A model generated the notes under the pieces. It was not told where the DNA came from, made no database searches, and saw only the letters and a program-made list of their open reading frames with translations. A DNA stretch of 64,000 bases from Paenibacillus vietnamensis (GTDB lineage: Bacteria > Bacillota > Bacilli > Paenibacillales > Paenibacillaceae), in contig NZ_JAHMHW010000002.1 in assembly GCF_020169515.1 (NCBI RefSeq), forward strand, positions 186,001-250,000, written 5' to 3'. Positions within the stretch are counted from its first letter, which is position 1; the number at the start of each line of letters is the position of its first letter. The position numbers were made by a program, and so were the translations under genes. Below are positions 17,572 to 28,014 of the stretch, in pieces.

Positions 17572-18702
17572 CTATTCCAGGAAATCCTTCAGCCGTTTGC
17601 TGCGGCTAGGATGGCGAAGCTTGCGGAGTGCTTTGGCTTCGATTTGACGGATCCGCTCGCGCGTAACGCCAAACACCTTGCCTACTTCCTCAAGCGTTCT
17701 TGTACGGCCGTCGTCCAAACCGAACCGGAGGCGCAGCACGTTTTCTTCTCTTTCTGTCAGCGTATCAAGCACATCCTCCAGCTGTTCCTTCAGAAGCTCG
17801 TAAGCGGCCGCATCGGCTGGGGCAAGCGCCTCCTGATCCTCGATAAAATCTCCAAGGTGAGAATCATCTTCTTCCCCGATCGGCGTCTCGAGCGAAACAG
17901 GCTCCTGTGCGATTTTCATAATCTCACGAACCTTTTCGGTGCTGAGCTCCATTTCAGCCGCAATTTCCTCCGGTGTCGGTTCGCGCCCCAGCTCTTGTAG
18001 CAATTGACGGGAAACGCGAATCAGTTTATTGATTGTTTCCACCATATGAACCGGAATCCGAATCGTCCGGGCTTGGTCAGCTATCGCGCGCGTAATGGCC
18101 TGACGGATCCACCAAGTCGCATACGTACTGAACTTGAACCCTTTTTGATGGTCGAATTTCTCTACGGCTTTAATCAGGCCCATGTTACCTTCCTGAATGA
18201 GGTCCAGGAACAGCATCCCTCTTCCGACATAACGTTTCGCAATGCTGACCACGAGACGCAAATTCGCTTCGGCCAGCCTGCGCTTCGCCTCTTCGTCGCC
18301 GTTCTCGATCCGCTGAGCCAGCTCGATTTCATCGTCTGCCGATAGCAGCGGTACCCTGCCGATTTCCTTCAAATACATTCTAACTGGATCGTTAATTTTG
18401 ATACCTGGAGGCAATGCGAGATCATCATCGAAATTGAAGTCGTCCTGCTCGCGTTCTTGCTCGTCCCCGCCCGCCGCAAGTGGATTGTCTTCGTCGTTTT
18501 CGTTCAGCACCTCAATTCCAAAATCGTCGAGCTGCTCGAAAAACTCGTCAATTTGCTCGGGATCCTGATCGAACGGAGACAGTTTCTCCATAATTTCTTT
18601 GTAGGTTAAGGATGACCTCTTTTTGCCCTGTTCGATCAATTGATCCTTGACATGATCTAGTTTTTGTTCCGTATCTAGTTCAGTATGTTGATCATTCGCC
18701 AT
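17572..18702 (-). CDS. rpoD: RNA polymerase primary sigma factor SigA (RpoD)
   Basis: Housekeeping sigma factor. The 376-residue protein has a short acidic region 1.1, region 1.2 [11 protein letters not shown], region 2 ([31 protein letters not shown]), region 3 and region 4 with [15 protein letters not shown] and the helix-turn-helix [27 protein letters not shown] precedes the ATG. It follows dnaG by 18 nt in the classic yqxD-dnaG-rpoD macromolecular-synthesis operon. Confidence 0.98.
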   Translation of the reverse strand: MANDQHTELDTEQKLDHVKDQLIEQGKKRSSLTYKEIMEKLSPFDQDPEQIDEFFEQLDDFGIEVLNENDEDNPLAAGGDEQEREQDDFNFDDDLALPPGIKINDPVRMYLKEIGRVPLLSADDEIELAQRIENGDEEAKRRLAEANLRLVVSIAKRYVGRGMLFLDLIQEGNMGLIKAVEKFDHQKGFKFSTYATWWIRQAITRAIADQARTIRIPVHMVETINKLIRVSRQLLQELGREPTPEEIAAEMELSTEKVREIMKIAQEPVSLETPIGEEDDSHLGDFIEDQEALAPADAAAYELLKEQLEDVLDTLTEREENVLRLRFGLDDGRTRTLEEVGKVFGVTRERIRQIEAKALRKLRHPSRSKRLKDFLE

Positions 18703-18720
18703 ATTCCGACTCCCTCCCCC

Positions 18721-20565
18721 CTAGATACGATCGTCCAGTCCGGCCTTAAGCTGTCTCTCTAGGGTTATAATCTCACTTATCGTTTGTGCTGCCAATAATG
18801 CGTCGCCGCTGCGCTCCGCTTGCTCTTTCCTTTGTTCCAGCTCCCTGAAACGCGGCGCTTTAATAATAACTTGGATATAGGCATCCAGCGTTATTTCATC
18901 CAAATAAGGAGCGCTGTCCATCATGAGGATCGAAATGGCGGAACGTTCCAGCTCTTCATCATTAATCGTCGAGATAAACCTGCTTGCGTCCGGATCGCAG
19001 CCTTCTGCATAATAAGCGAATAAATAAGCTGCAATAGCTGCGTGCGCCTCTACGTTAAAAGCGTCGCCTAACCGTTCGTGCACCGTTTGCGCCACTTCAC
19101 GGTCGCGCATCATCACATGAAGCAATCTTTGCTCGGCGTTGACGAAGGCGGGCCTTAGCGTCGGCAATCCAGACTTTCTGGGCTTTTCATTCCTACCATT
19201 ATTCCACGAATTGTCGTTATTATCCCCCTGCGGCTTCTTTTTTTGGAGCTCCTGCCGCTTGTTGTGACAGTCCTGCTTCAAGGAGTCAAGCGAGATGTCG
19301 AACTCCCGGGACAATTCTTTCAGGTAGATCTCGCGTTCCGTCGATGAATCAAGCTCCGCAACGATTTCAACCGCTTCGAGCAAATAATTTTTCCTGCCTT
19401 CTTCTTTTAGCAGTATATGGTTTTTTCTTGAATATATAAGCTTAAATTTTACGGCCGACACCGGCTGGTCCATTGCGGTTCTAAGAAACTCGTCCGGTCC
19501 GTATTCACTTATATAATCATCCGGATCCTTGCCTCTCGGCAGCATAGCCACGGACACTTTAAGTCCGGAGCCTTCAAGCATTGGGATAGCCTTGAAAGCG
19601 GCGGCTTGTCCGGCATCGTCGCCGTCATAGCAAAGGATCACCTCTTCCGCCTGCCGCCGGAGAATAGCGCAGTGCTCGTCCGTTAAAGCGGTGCCCATCG
19701 TGGCAATTCCGTTCTTCACGCCGGCGCTCCAGGATTTGATGACATCCATGTAGCCTTCGAACAAAACGGCTTGCTTGCTTTTCCGGATTGCAGGCCTCGC
19801 ATAATGCAAGTTGTAGATCGTCCTGCTCTTCGTAAACAGCATTGTTTCCGACGTATTCAAATATTTCGGCTGTCCCTCGCCGATGATACGGCCCGCGAAC
19901 GCGACTGCTTTCCCTTCACGGTCCCAAATCGGAAACATAATGCGGTTGCGAAAACGGTCCACATGTCCGCTCCCGTCCGATTTCGCCGACAGCAAGCCGG
20001 CTTTTTCCATTAAGGAAGGATCAAAGCCCCGTTTTGTCAAAAACCTTGCCAGCACATCCCACTCTTCAGGTGCGTAGCCGAGCATAAAGTGATCGATCAG
20101 CTTATCGCTTAATCCTCTATCCCGCAAATACTGCTTAGCGGCCTGCCCCTGCTTCGTATTGTTCAAAATGTGATGGTAAAGCTTAATCGACAGCTCATGC
20201 GCTTCAATCATCTTCGTCCGTTCCGCATCCTGCGGCGAATGCTTTCCACCCTCAGGCAGCCCCCAGGTGACCGGAATTCCCGCTTCCACCGCAAGCGCCC
20301 GGACAGCCTCAGGGAAGGTATACCCCTCCATTTCCTCTACGAAACGGATCACGTTCCCGCCCTTTCCGCAGCCGTAGCAATGGTAAATCTGGAGCTCCGG
20401 CGTCACGGTGAACGAGGGCGTTTTCTCCGAATGGAACGGACATAACCCCTTCATATATTTGCCGTGCTTCGTGAGATGAACGTACTTCCCGACCGTCTCT
20501 ACGATGTCATGATGCTTGCGAACCGCCTCTATGACCTCTTCCGGTATTTTGTTACCGTATGTCAT
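18721..20565 (-). CDS. dnaG: DNA primase DnaG
   Basis: Makes RNA primers at the replication fork. The 614-residue protein has an N-terminal CHC2 zinc ribbon (Cys42, His45, Cys63, Cys66), the RNA-polymerase core with EGYMDVIKSW and the Toprim CYDGDDAGQAA, and a C-terminal helicase-binding region after a polar linker (DNNDNSWNNGRN, about residues 430-441). AGGTGAT precedes the ATG at 5 nt. Confidence 0.97.
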   Translation of the reverse strand: MTYGNKIPEEVIEAVRKHHDIVETVGKYVHLTKHGKYMKGLCPFHSEKTPSFTVTPELQIYHCYGCGKGGNVIRFVEEMEGYTFPEAVRALAVEAGIPVTWGLPEGGKHSPQDAERTKMIEAHELSIKLYHHILNNTKQGQAAKQYLRDRGLSDKLIDHFMLGYAPEEWDVLARFLTKRGFDPSLMEKAGLLSAKSDGSGHVDRFRNRIMFPIWDREGKAVAFAGRIIGEGQPKYLNTSETMLFTKSRTIYNLHYARPAIRKSKQAVLFEGYMDVIKSWSAGVKNGIATMGTALTDEHCAILRRQAEEVILCYDGDDAGQAAAFKAIPMLEGSGLKVSVAMLPRGKDPDDYISEYGPDEFLRTAMDQPVSAVKFKLIYSRKNHILLKEEGRKNYLLEAVEIVAELDSSTEREIYLKELSREFDISLDSLKQDCHNKRQELQKKKPQGDNNDNSWNNGRNEKPRKSGLPTLRPAFVNAEQRLLHVMMRDREVAQTVHERLGDAFNVEAHAAIAAYLFAYYAEGCDPDASRFISTINDEELERSAISILMMDSAPYLDEITLDAYIQVIIKAPRFRELEQRKEQAERSGDALLAAQTISEIITLERQLKAGLDDRI

Positions 20566-20606
20566 CGTTCATCACCTTCATCCTAGTAACACGTAAATAA
20601 TATTCG

Positions 20607-21077
20607 CTATGCGTCATGGTTCTCCTGCTCGCCAAGCAAAACTTTTGTCAACTTTTGTTGAAATCGATCGCGATCCGTCTGATTCATCGCTTTCGGGCCC
20701 CTTGTCTTGCCGCCGGTACGGCGGCGTTTGGCAAGCTCATGCCGGCGCTCCATCAAGTAATCGATATTATCATCCGTATACTGCTCTCCGCGCGGCGATA
20801 ATACGACGGCACCCTTCCCGATCGCGATGCAGGCCAGTCCGAAATCCTGCGTGATGACGATATCGCCGCGTGCGATGTGATTAACGATGTACAAATCAAC
20901 CGACTGATTGCTGCGGTCCACCTGTACAACCTCAACGCCTTCCTGCGGCGACAGGCGATGATCGTGTGACGCAACCATTAAGACGGGGACCGAAAACTGT
21001 CTCGCGGCTTCCCCGATCTCGGCTTTTACCGGACATGCGTCCGCATCAACGACAATTGTCGGCTGTTCTTTCCGCAT
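20607..21077 (-). CDS. yqxD: UPF0178/YaiI-YqxD family protein
   Basis: The 156-residue protein starts MRKEQPTIVVDADACPVK, the family signature, with VITQDFGLACIAIGKGAVV and SPRGEQYTDDNIDYLM further on. The fold is PIN/NYN-nuclease-like, but activity is not established. It precedes dnaG exactly as yqxD does in B. subtilis. The Shine-Dalgarno (GGTGGT) is weak; ATG 21077 is chosen because it gives the conserved N-terminus. Confidence 0.9.
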   Translation of the reverse strand: MRKEQPTIVVDADACPVKAEIGEAARQFSVPVLMVASHDHRLSPQEGVEVVQVDRSNQSVDLYIVNHIARGDIVITQDFGLACIAIGKGAVVLSPRGEQYTDDNIDYLMERRHELAKRRRTGGKTRGPKAMNQTDRDRFQQKLTKVLLGEQENHDA

Positions 21078-21257
21078 AAATCGACCACCGCTCATATCCA
21101 ATTTGTAGGACCTTAGGCACTTTCCCTTCCCGCGTATAGGCGCACGATCATTCATACAGCGAAATCGGCTATTCCGCCACGAGACGGTCACAGCCGATTT
21201 ACGCTTGACCTGTACTATTATATACGGCAAATCTGGAAAAAATCCTGCCTTCGGCTT
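21078..21257. other. intergenic region before yqxD-dnaG-rpoD
   Basis: Holds a 9-bp hairpin (AAATCGGCT 21162-21170 with AGCCGATTT 21192-21200), a minus-strand TATAAT (21222-21217) with no good -35, and one copy of a short intergenic motif described in the findings. No gene is visible. Confidence 0.5.
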
Positions 21258-22073
21258 TTACGGCACTTTAACGTACTCCATGATAAGGCTTGCCGTTTCC
21301 TCAACGGCGCGGTGGGACACGTCAATAACGACGCAGTCCAGTTTCCTCATTATTGTATCGGCATATTGAAGTTCCTTTTCAATACGGTCCGTAGTCGCAT
21401 AGGATGCATTATTCGGCAGACCAAGCGCCTTCAAACGCTCTTTGCGGATCGTATTCAAATATGGCACGCCGATCGTGAGGCCGATCACTTTGCGCTTCGG
21501 AAGCTTGAACAGCTCATCCGGCGGTTTAATTTCCGGTACTAGAGGCACATTGGCGACTTTATATTTTTGATGGGCCAAATACATCGACAATGGCGTTTTG
21601 GAGGTGCGCGAGACACCTACCAATACGATATCGGCTTTCAGCACGCCGGAGGTGTCTCTTGCATCGTCATATTTGACCGCAAATTCGACAGCCTCCACCT
21701 TACGGAAATAATCCGCGTCAAGTACGTGATTAAGTCCCGGCTCTTGCCTCGATTTGCGTCCCGTGCGCATTTCCAGCGTTTCGATAAACGAACCGAGTAA
21801 ATCGATGGCAACGATTTCGTTGGATTCGGAAAGCCTCCGCATGCTGTCGCGCAGGTGCGGGATGACTAGCGTATACAGTACGATCGCATCCGATTGCTTT
21901 GCTTGCTGCGCGATCCGCAGAAGTCCGGCTTCATCGGTAATGAAGGGAGCTCTGCGGATATCCGCGTTAATCGGATGGAACTGCGCGATCGCCGCACGCA
22001 CGACGAGTTCTCCTGTATCGCCGGCCGCATCGGAAACAACATATACAATCACTTCAGAATGTACGTTAGCCAT
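21258..22073 (-). CDS. yqfL: PPDK regulatory protein family (bifunctional kinase/phosphorylase, DUF299)
   Basis: The family phosphorylates and dephosphorylates a regulatory Thr on pyruvate,phosphate dikinase or PEP synthase, using ADP and Pi. The 271-residue protein has the nucleotide loop GVSRTSKTPLSMYLA near residue 153 and starts with VYVVSDAAGDTGE. GGGGGATGA precedes the ATG. B. subtilis carries ccpN directly upstream; here yqfL follows glyS by 49 nt. The target enzyme is not in the window. Confidence 0.92.
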   Translation of the reverse strand: MANVHSEVIVYVVSDAAGDTGELVVRAAIAQFHPINADIRRAPFITDEAGLLRIAQQAKQSDAIVLYTLVIPHLRDSMRRLSESNEIVAIDLLGSFIETLEMRTGRKSRQEPGLNHVLDADYFRKVEAVEFAVKYDDARDTSGVLKADIVLVGVSRTSKTPLSMYLAHQKYKVANVPLVPEIKPPDELFKLPKRKVIGLTIGVPYLNTIRKERLKALGLPNNASYATTDRIEKELQYADTIMRKLDCVVIDVSHRAVEETASLIMEYVKVP

Positions 22074-22122
22074 AGTCCGTCATCCCCCTGACACTCTTAA
22101 TTTCGAAAAGCTGAATAATTCC

Positions 22123-24204
22123 TTACCACACCAGCTTGGAGAAATCGGCGACTTGCGCGATGTCGGCGGCAATGCCGGACAGAGTAGCCAGCCTGTTTGT
22201 CCGAACGGCTTCATCCGGCGACATAACCATCACTTTCTCGAAATACGTATGAATGTATGGCGTAAGCAAGGTCAACGTTTGTAAAGCCTTTGCGATTTCC
22301 CCTTGCCCGACCGCTTCGGTGAACACGGGGTGAAGTTTCACCCATTGCCCATAGAGCTCCTTTTCCTCCTGCTCAGCGAAAAGGGATGGCTGTACCGAAG
22401 TTGTCGTCGCTTTCGATGCCAAATTGCTTACGCGGTTGAATTGCTCTACCGTCAGCTTGAACTCCGCACGGTCTTCGCCTGCCGCAAAAGTTTGAATAAC
22501 CGATGCGCGGTCGATCGTTACGCTCAAATCAGCAAAGCCGGCAGCCATGACGGCGTCCACGACATCATAACGAACGCCTTGCTCGGACAGCACGTTCTTA
22601 ACGCGAAGCGCGAAGAAATCGGACAGATCCTTGCGAATTTCCGCCGCATCGCGCTTCAGTCCGCGGCCTTCATGTACGGACAGCGCAATCTGGTACAGGT
22701 CGCTCAATTGCAGCTTCAAGGAATGCGATAAAATAATTTGCACGATGCCCGCAGCCTGTCTTCTAAGAGCGTACGGATCCTGCGAGCCAGTCGGCACGAT
22801 GCCGATCGAGAAGCAGCCAACGATCGTGTCGATCTTGTCGGCCAAGCTGACGATGGCTCCGGTCAGGCCGGAAGGTGCGCGGTCGCCGGCAAAACGCGGC
22901 TGGTAATGCTCATTAATGGCTTTCGCCACTTCCTCGCGCTCTCCTGCTTTGCGGGCGTAATCCTCGCCCATAATGCCCTGGAGCTCAGGAAATTCATAAA
23001 CCATTTGCGATACGAGGTCAAATTTGCAAATGTCTGCAGCCCTGCTGACATCGTTCGACACCTCGCCGCCAAGCTGCAAATGGCTGCTGAGCAGATCGGC
23101 AGTCGCGCGGATTCGTCTTACTTTGTCCGCTACCGATCCGAGCTCTTCGTGATAGACGATATTTTCAAGCTTGGAAAGCGCATAATCAATCGTCAGCTTA
23201 TGGTCTTCTTCGTAGAAGAACTTGGCATCCGACAGCCTGGCGCGAAGCACCTTCTCGTTTCCTTTTGCTACTAGGTCCAGCGATCTGAGATCTCCGTTGC
23301 GGACCGTTACGAAATAAGGCAGAAGAGCGCCCTCTCCGTTAAACACAGGGAAGTAACGCTGATGCTCCCGCATGGAAGTAATCAATACCTCCTGCGGAAT
23401 GTTCAGGAACGAAGGCTCGAATCCGCCGAACAAAACGTTCGGATACTCGACCAGAAACAGCACCTCTTCAAGCAAATCTGCTTTAATCGCGATATCCCAG
23501 CTTTTCTCCGCTGCCAGCTGCTTGATTTGAGAAATGATCAGCTGCTCGCGTTCGCTGACGTCTACGATAACCTGCTGCTCGCGCAGCCGCTCTACATATT
23601 GCGACGGCGTCTCAATAACGGCATCCGAACCTAGAAAGCGATGTCCTCTCGACACCTTTCCTGACTGCACGCCGGCAATTTCAAATGGAATCACCTCTGA
23701 ACCGAAGAGGGCGACAAGCCAGCGAATCGGTCTGACGAACTTCAGCTCATGGCTGCCCCAGCGCATATTTTTCGGAAACGACATCGAGGTGATCAGCGAG
23801 ACAAGCCCTTCCGGCAAAATGCCGGCCGTCGACGCGCCGATGCTGCTTTTCCGCGCATAGACGTATTCAACGCCGGAGAGCTCATGGAAATAAAGCTGAT
23901 CGGGCTCTACGCCCTGGCTGCGTGCAAAACCAAGTGCCGCCTTGCTCCAGTTCCCTTGCGCGTCCTGAGCGATTTTCCGGGCCGGCCCTTTTGCCTCCTC
24001 ATTCATGTCGGACTGCTTCTCGGCTACTTCCGTCACCTTCACGGAAAGCCGGCGCGGCGTAGCGTAAGCTTCAACTGCGCCATGCTCGATCCGGGAATCC
24101 GACAGCCATTTTTCGATTTTTTCCTTTAGCTGGTTCATCGCGCCGCGCACGAAGCGGGCAGGCACTTCCTCTAATCCGATTTCAAGCAGCAAATCCTTAG
24201 CCAT
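22123..24204 (-). CDS. glyS: glycyl-tRNA synthetase beta subunit GlyS
   Basis: Beta chain of the alpha2beta2 glycyl-tRNA synthetase; it carries tRNA-binding regions. The 693-residue protein begins [19 protein letters not shown], with SFPKNMRWG, the HD-like [19 protein letters not shown] and the C-terminal anticodon-binding region ([20 protein letters not shown]). Its ATG overlaps the glyQ stop by 8 nt with AAAGGAGTGA in front. Confidence 0.97.
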   Translation of the reverse strand: MAKDLLLEIGLEEVPARFVRGAMNQLKEKIEKWLSDSRIEHGAVEAYATPRRLSVKVTEVAEKQSDMNEEAKGPARKIAQDAQGNWSKAALGFARSQGVEPDQLYFHELSGVEYVYARKSSIGASTAGILPEGLVSLITSMSFPKNMRWGSHELKFVRPIRWLVALFGSEVIPFEIAGVQSGKVSRGHRFLGSDAVIETPSQYVERLREQQVIVDVSEREQLIISQIKQLAAEKSWDIAIKADLLEEVLFLVEYPNVLFGGFEPSFLNIPQEVLITSMREHQRYFPVFNGEGALLPYFVTVRNGDLRSLDLVAKGNEKVLRARLSDAKFFYEEDHKLTIDYALSKLENIVYHEELGSVADKVRRIRATADLLSSHLQLGGEVSNDVSRAADICKFDLVSQMVYEFPELQGIMGEDYARKAGEREEVAKAINEHYQPRFAGDRAPSGLTGAIVSLADKIDTIVGCFSIGIVPTGSQDPYALRRQAAGIVQIILSHSLKLQLSDLYQIALSVHEGRGLKRDAAEIRKDLSDFFALRVKNVLSEQGVRYDVVDAVMAAGFADLSVTIDRASVIQTFAAGEDRAEFKLTVEQFNRVSNLASKATTTSVQPSLFAEQEEKELYGQWVKLHPVFTEAVGQGEIAKALQTLTLLTPYIHTYFEKVMVMSPDEAVRTNRLATLSGIAADIAQVADFSKLVW

Positions 24205-25084
24205 TCTGCTTCACTCCTTTCTTCAGCATCGGGAATCCGAGGCGCTCTCTCTCCTCGTAGTAGGTCGATGCGCATGCTCTCGCCAAATTTCTTACCCGCG
24301 TAATATAACCCGTTCTCTCCGTCACGCTGATTGCGCCGCGCGCATCCAGCAGGTTGAACGTATGCGAGCACTTCAATACATAATCGTAGGCCGGAAACAC
24401 GAGGTTTTGCTCCATCGTCTTCTTGGCTTCCTCTTCGTACATGTTGAACAAAGTGAAAAGCATCGCCGTGTCCGACGTTTCAAAGGTGTATTTGGAATGC
24501 TCGTATTCCGGCTGTTTAAATACGTCCCCGTACGTTACGCCTTCCACCCATTCCAGATCAAACACGTTCTCTTTCTGCTGGATATAGGATGCAAGACGCT
24601 CCATTCCGTACGTAATCTCTACGGCTACCGGATTTGCGTCTATGCCGCCTACTTGCTGGAAGTACGTAAATTGCGTAATCTCCATGCCATCCAGCCATAC
24701 TTCCCAGCCGAGTCCCCAAGCGCCCAGCGTAGGAGATTCCCAGTTGTCCTCAACGAAACGGATATCATGATCCAAAGCGTCAATGCCAAGCTGCTTAAGG
24801 CTCTCCAAATAGAGCTCCTGAATATTATCAGGGGACGGCTTCAAAATAACCTGGAACTGATGGTGCTGGTACAGCCGGTTCGGATTTTCCCCATAGCGTC
24901 CGTCTGCCGGGCGGCGGGACGGCTCCACATACGCCACATTCCACGGCTCCGGTCCGATCGATCTCAGAAAGGTCATAGGGTTCATCGTCCCCGCCCCCTT
25001 CTCCACGTCATACGGTTGAACCAGTATGCAATTTTGTTCGGCCCAAAACCGCTGCAGCGTCAAAATCATTCCTTGAAAATTCAT
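24197..25084 (-). CDS. glyQ: glycyl-tRNA synthetase alpha subunit GlyQ
   Basis: The catalytic class II alpha chain. The 295-residue protein begins [19 protein letters not shown] and contains [10 protein letters not shown] and [19 protein letters not shown], characteristic of GlyQ. AAGGAGAGGT precedes the ATG. It is the first gene after the T-box leader and terminator, so its expression should rise when uncharged tRNA-Gly accumulates. Confidence 0.97.
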   Translation of the reverse strand: MNFQGMILTLQRFWAEQNCILVQPYDVEKGAGTMNPMTFLRSIGPEPWNVAYVEPSRRPADGRYGENPNRLYQHHQFQVILKPSPDNIQELYLESLKQLGIDALDHDIRFVEDNWESPTLGAWGLGWEVWLDGMEITQFTYFQQVGGIDANPVAVEITYGMERLASYIQQKENVFDLEWVEGVTYGDVFKQPEYEHSKYTFETSDTAMLFTLFNMYEEEAKKTMEQNLVFPAYDYVLKCSHTFNLLDARGAISVTERTGYITRVRNLARACASTYYEERERLGFPMLKKGVKQNG

Positions 25085-25157
25085 CGTTGACCTCTCCTTT
25101 TTCCTTTAATTATGTTTCTGGCCGGCGACGGCACGATTATGTAACGCTTATAACCGC

Positions 25158-25375
25158 AAAAAACTCCCGTCTCTACGCCTGCTGCCAGACGTAGGGACGA
25201 GAGTTGTAATCCCGCGGTTCCACCCTACTTGGTTCGCCCGTTAACAGCAAACCCTCTTTGTTCGACACGGCTCCGGAGTGCCCTTTCATCGCAGTGTCCG
25301 TCCGGGCTTCCACTAGTCCCGGCTCGCTAATACGGTCGACTCCCTGCGAGTACTTTCTCCATCATTGCCCAATAT
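25158..25375 (-). promoter_or_regulatory. T-box riboswitch leader of glyQS
   Basis: Minus-strand leader with the T-box AGGGTGGAACCGCGG (25225-25211), a Stem I whose lower helix pairs TCGCAG with CTGCGA, the GAAAGG linker, and a terminator stem 25205-25190 with 25177-25162 followed by a T-run. Uncharged tRNA-Gly should stabilise the antiterminator. A GGA triplet at 25299-25297 next to the lower Stem I strand is a possible specifier but is not certain. Confidence 0.93.
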
Positions 25376-25387
25376 TCATAATGAATT

Positions 25388-25416
25388 ATTGTATGCTTCT
25401 TTGAGCAAAATGTCAA
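25388..25416 (-). promoter_or_regulatory. sigma-A promoter of glyQS
   Basis: TTGACA (25416-25411), a 17-nt spacer, TACAAT (25393-25388) on the minus strand. One mismatch to consensus, immediately upstream of the T-box leader. Confidence 0.9.
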
Positions 25417-25465
25417 ACGTATCATATTCATCCGCATCATACAAAATGAAGTTCGCAATTATCAA

Positions 25466-26209
25466 TTAAAGCAGTTGCTCCAGCTGATCGAGAAAATGAC
25501 GTGATTTAAGCTGAAAGCCCAGATGAGTGTCGATCAGCATGCGCATGCATTTTTTCAATTCCTTTTTCGTTTCCGGCTTCACCTGAATGCTGCCCAGCCT
25601 GCGCATGTCCATCCGCCTGAACAGCTTCAGCAGCTTGTATGCCCCTTCTCCAAGCAGGATGGAGCCGCTGTCCTTCCCGGCGCAGCGGGAGCACAATATT
25701 CCGCCGGCATGCGGCGACAGCCTGAACGGACCGACCCGGTTGCCGCAGCTCACGCATTCATCCATCTCTGGCGCGTAGCCCGATAAGTCGAGAATACGCA
25801 TTTCGTACAGGTGAATGACGATTTGCGCATCCTTCCCTTCCTCAAGCGCATTGAGACAAGCATTCAGCTGCTCGAAATGAAAGCCGGTCGCTTCGTCGTC
25901 CAGTACCGCACGATCCGTCAGCTCGGCCGCATAGGAAGCGTAAGCCGCCAAATCCAGCTGTTCGCGCAAATGATGATGGGACTCAATAATTTCGCCGTGA
26001 TTTAACGTTCCGAGACCGCTCGTTCGGAAATAGACGAATTCTCCGTATGTAAAGGGCTGCGATAGCGAAGAATGCTTGCTTTTTACTTTTTTGGCCCCGC
26101 GGACTAAGACGCCCGCTTTCCCGTTTGTTTTGGTCAGCACGGTAATGATTTTGTTGCCTTCCCCGTAATCCATGCTGCGTATGACAATTCCGAAGACACG
26201 GTATAACAT
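25466..26209 (-). CDS. recO: DNA repair protein RecO
   Basis: Recombination mediator that helps load RecA on SSB-coated DNA with RecR. The 247-residue protein has an OB-fold N-terminus (LYRVFGIVIRSMDYGEGNKI), a helical middle and a zinc site CVSCGN...LCSRC. ATG 26209 follows GGGGGAGTGAG; the open frame upstream runs through a terminator hairpin and is not coding. Confidence 0.95.
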   Translation of the reverse strand: MLYRVFGIVIRSMDYGEGNKIITVLTKTNGKAGVLVRGAKKVKSKHSSLSQPFTYGEFVYFRTSGLGTLNHGEIIESHHHLREQLDLAAYASYAAELTDRAVLDDEATGFHFEQLNACLNALEEGKDAQIVIHLYEMRILDLSGYAPEMDECVSCGNRVGPFRLSPHAGGILCSRCAGKDSGSILLGEGAYKLLKLFRRMDMRRLGSIQVKPETKKELKKCMRMLIDTHLGFQLKSRHFLDQLEQLL

Positions 26210-26231
26210 GAAGCTCACTCCCCCTGAACGC

Positions 26232-26273
26232 AAAAACGGAAGCGCTCCTTCCGCTCGAGGCGCGCTTCCGTTT
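26232..26273 (-). terminator. intrinsic terminator just upstream of recO
   Basis: Minus-strand stem of about 11 bp (26273-26263 with 26244-26234) followed by a short T-run at 26236-26232. It ends the era-yqzL transcript, yet only 23 nt separate it from the recO ATG. Confidence 0.82.
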
Positions 26274-26367
26274 CGCGACGACATTCCTGTAATCCGCAGC
26301 AAGTGCAGTGCCGGTCTATCCTCGTATTATACGAATATCAGCCTAATCGATAATGGCATCGGTCCGG

Positions 26368-26526
26368 TCAGACGGAAGCTTCGTCCGGCTCCGCTCCAGC
26401 CGGCTCTTCCTCGGCTGCAGCCTGCGATGCGGCGTTATCGGCGCCGAATTGATTCATTTCCTTGTAAAGCATGAAGGATTCGACATCCCCGGTCAACGTA
26501 AAATACTTCCACGAAAAATCTCGCAT
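26368..26526 (-). CDS. yqzL: YqzL family small protein
   Basis: A 52-residue protein beginning MRDFSWKYFTLTGDVESFML, matching the YqzL family (DFTWKVFSQTGNID-type start in Bacillus), with an acidic Ala/Glu-rich tail that is longer than the Bacillus protein. AAGGGATGA precedes the ATG. It lies between era and recO, its conserved position. Function unknown. Confidence 0.88.
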   Translation of the reverse strand: MRDFSWKYFTLTGDVESFMLYKEMNQFGADNAASQAAAEEEPAGAEPDEASV

Positions 26527-26626
26527 TCGTATTCATCCCTTTCGTTCCCCTGAAATGCAGCTCCAGACGTTATTAGGATGTGATACCGGGCCGATGTCTA
26601 TCCTTAGAAAAATTCGTCAAATCCGC

Positions 26627-27550
26627 TCAGTCATGCCTGAAGCCCAAATCCTTCAGCACACGTTCCTGATTGCGCCAGTCCTTCTTTACCTTAACCCACA
26701 GCTCCAGGAAAATGCGGGAGCCAAGCAGCGCTTCAATATCCTTACGCGCCTGCTTTCCGACTTCCTTCAGCAGCTCGCCCTTTTTCCCGATAATGATTCC
26801 TTTCTGGGAATCCCGTTCGACGAAAATGACCGCCCCGATATAGACGACTCCGTTTTCCTTTACGCGCATATCTTCAATCGTCACCGCGATCGAATGGGGA
26901 ATTTCCTCGCGCGTCATATGCAAAATTTTCTCGCGGATCAGCTCGGAACATACGAACTGCTCCGGATGATCCGTAATTTGATCTGCCGGGTAATATTGCG
27001 GCCCTTCAGGCAAATAACGTGAAATTTGCTCAAGCAGCGTCTCTACGTTATTCCCGTTCAGCGCCGAAATCGGAATAATTTCCGCAAATTCGTACAGCTC
27101 GTTATATTGTGTGATCATTGGAAGAAGCTGCTCCGGCTCCACTTTGTCGATTTTGTTCATGACAAGGAAGACGGGCGTTTTCACTTTTTTCAGCTGCTCA
27201 ATAATGAAGCGGTCGCCCCCGCCGAGCCCCTCCGACACATCGACCAAAAACAATGCGGCCTCCACTTCCTTCAGCGCGCTTTCGGCGGTTTGCATCATAT
27301 AGTTGCCCAGCTTGGATTGCGGTTTATGAATGCCCGGCGTGTCCAAAAAAACGATTTGCGTATCGTTTGTCGTATAAACGCCATGGATTTTGTTTCGGGT
27401 TGTTTGCGGTTTGTCCGACATAATCGCAATTTTCTGGCCGATGAGATGATTCATCAATGTAGATTTGCCGACATTCGGCCTGCCTATAATTGCGACAAAG
27501 CCCGAACGGAATTTTTTGTTATCGCGGTCTTTGGTTGTTGTTCGATTCAT
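26627..27550 (-). CDS. era: GTPase Era
   Basis: Ras-like GTPase that binds the 3' end of 16S rRNA and supports 30S assembly. The 307-residue protein has G1 [10 protein letters not shown]3 DTPGIH, G4 NKID and a C-terminal KH domain with [18 protein letters not shown]. The start is taken at ATG 27550, one nt past the cdd stop; an in-frame ATG at 27571 inside cdd lacks a ribosome site. Confidence 0.96.
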   Translation of the reverse strand: MNRTTTKDRDNKKFRSGFVAIIGRPNVGKSTLMNHLIGQKIAIMSDKPQTTRNKIHGVYTTNDTQIVFLDTPGIHKPQSKLGNYMMQTAESALKEVEAALFLVDVSEGLGGGDRFIIEQLKKVKTPVFLVMNKIDKVEPEQLLPMITQYNELYEFAEIIPISALNGNNVETLLEQISRYLPEGPQYYPADQITDHPEQFVCSELIREKILHMTREEIPHSIAVTIEDMRVKENGVVYIGAVIFVERDSQKGIIIGKKGELLKEVGKQARKDIEALLGSRIFLELWVKVKKDWRNQERVLKDLGFRHD

Positions 27551-27551
27551 T

Positions 27552-27992
27552 CTATTGTTTAGCGCTCCCATTCTCTAAAGATGCCGGGGTAAATGCGCCC
27601 GGCAGAATATCGGAAACGGTCGAGACCGACCATTTCCCGTTTAAGCTGCCCATTACGACCGGCATATCGGGCGGGCATAGCTCCACTAATACTTGCCGGC
27701 AAACGCCGCAGGGGGCAATCGGCTCTTCAGTATCGCCGATCACCGCAATCGCATCGAACTGTCCCGGACGTTTGCCGTCGGCTACCGCACGAAACAAGGC
27801 CGTCCGTTCCGCGCAATTCGTAGGGCCGTAAGCCGCATTTTCCACATTGCAGCCATAGTGGATATGTCCCTCGTCGTCCAGCAGCGCGGCGCCCACTTTA
27901 AAGCCGGAATACGGGCTGTACGCACGCGCCATCGCTTCCTTCGCAGCAGCCAGCAGGCCGGCATATCGTTCCTGCAATCCATTGTACGCCAT
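27552..27992 (-). CDS. cdd: cytidine deaminase
   Basis: Deaminates cytidine and deoxycytidine to uridine forms in pyrimidine salvage. The 146-residue protein has the zinc-dependent motifs [18 protein letters not shown] and PCGVCRQ: one Cys from the first and two from the second, with catalytic Glu in CAERTA. The last ~15 residues after DILPGAFTP are an extension typical of Bacilli. GGGGGATAT precedes the ATG. Confidence 0.96.
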   Translation of the reverse strand: MAYNGLQERYAGLLAAAKEAMARAYSPYSGFKVGAALLDDEGHIHYGCNVENAAYGPTNCAERTALFRAVADGKRPGQFDAIAVIGDTEEPIAPCGVCRQVLVELCPPDMPVVMGSLNGKWSVSTVSDILPGAFTPASLENGSAKQ

Positions 27993-28014
27993 TTACATAT
28001 CCCCCAACCAGCGT

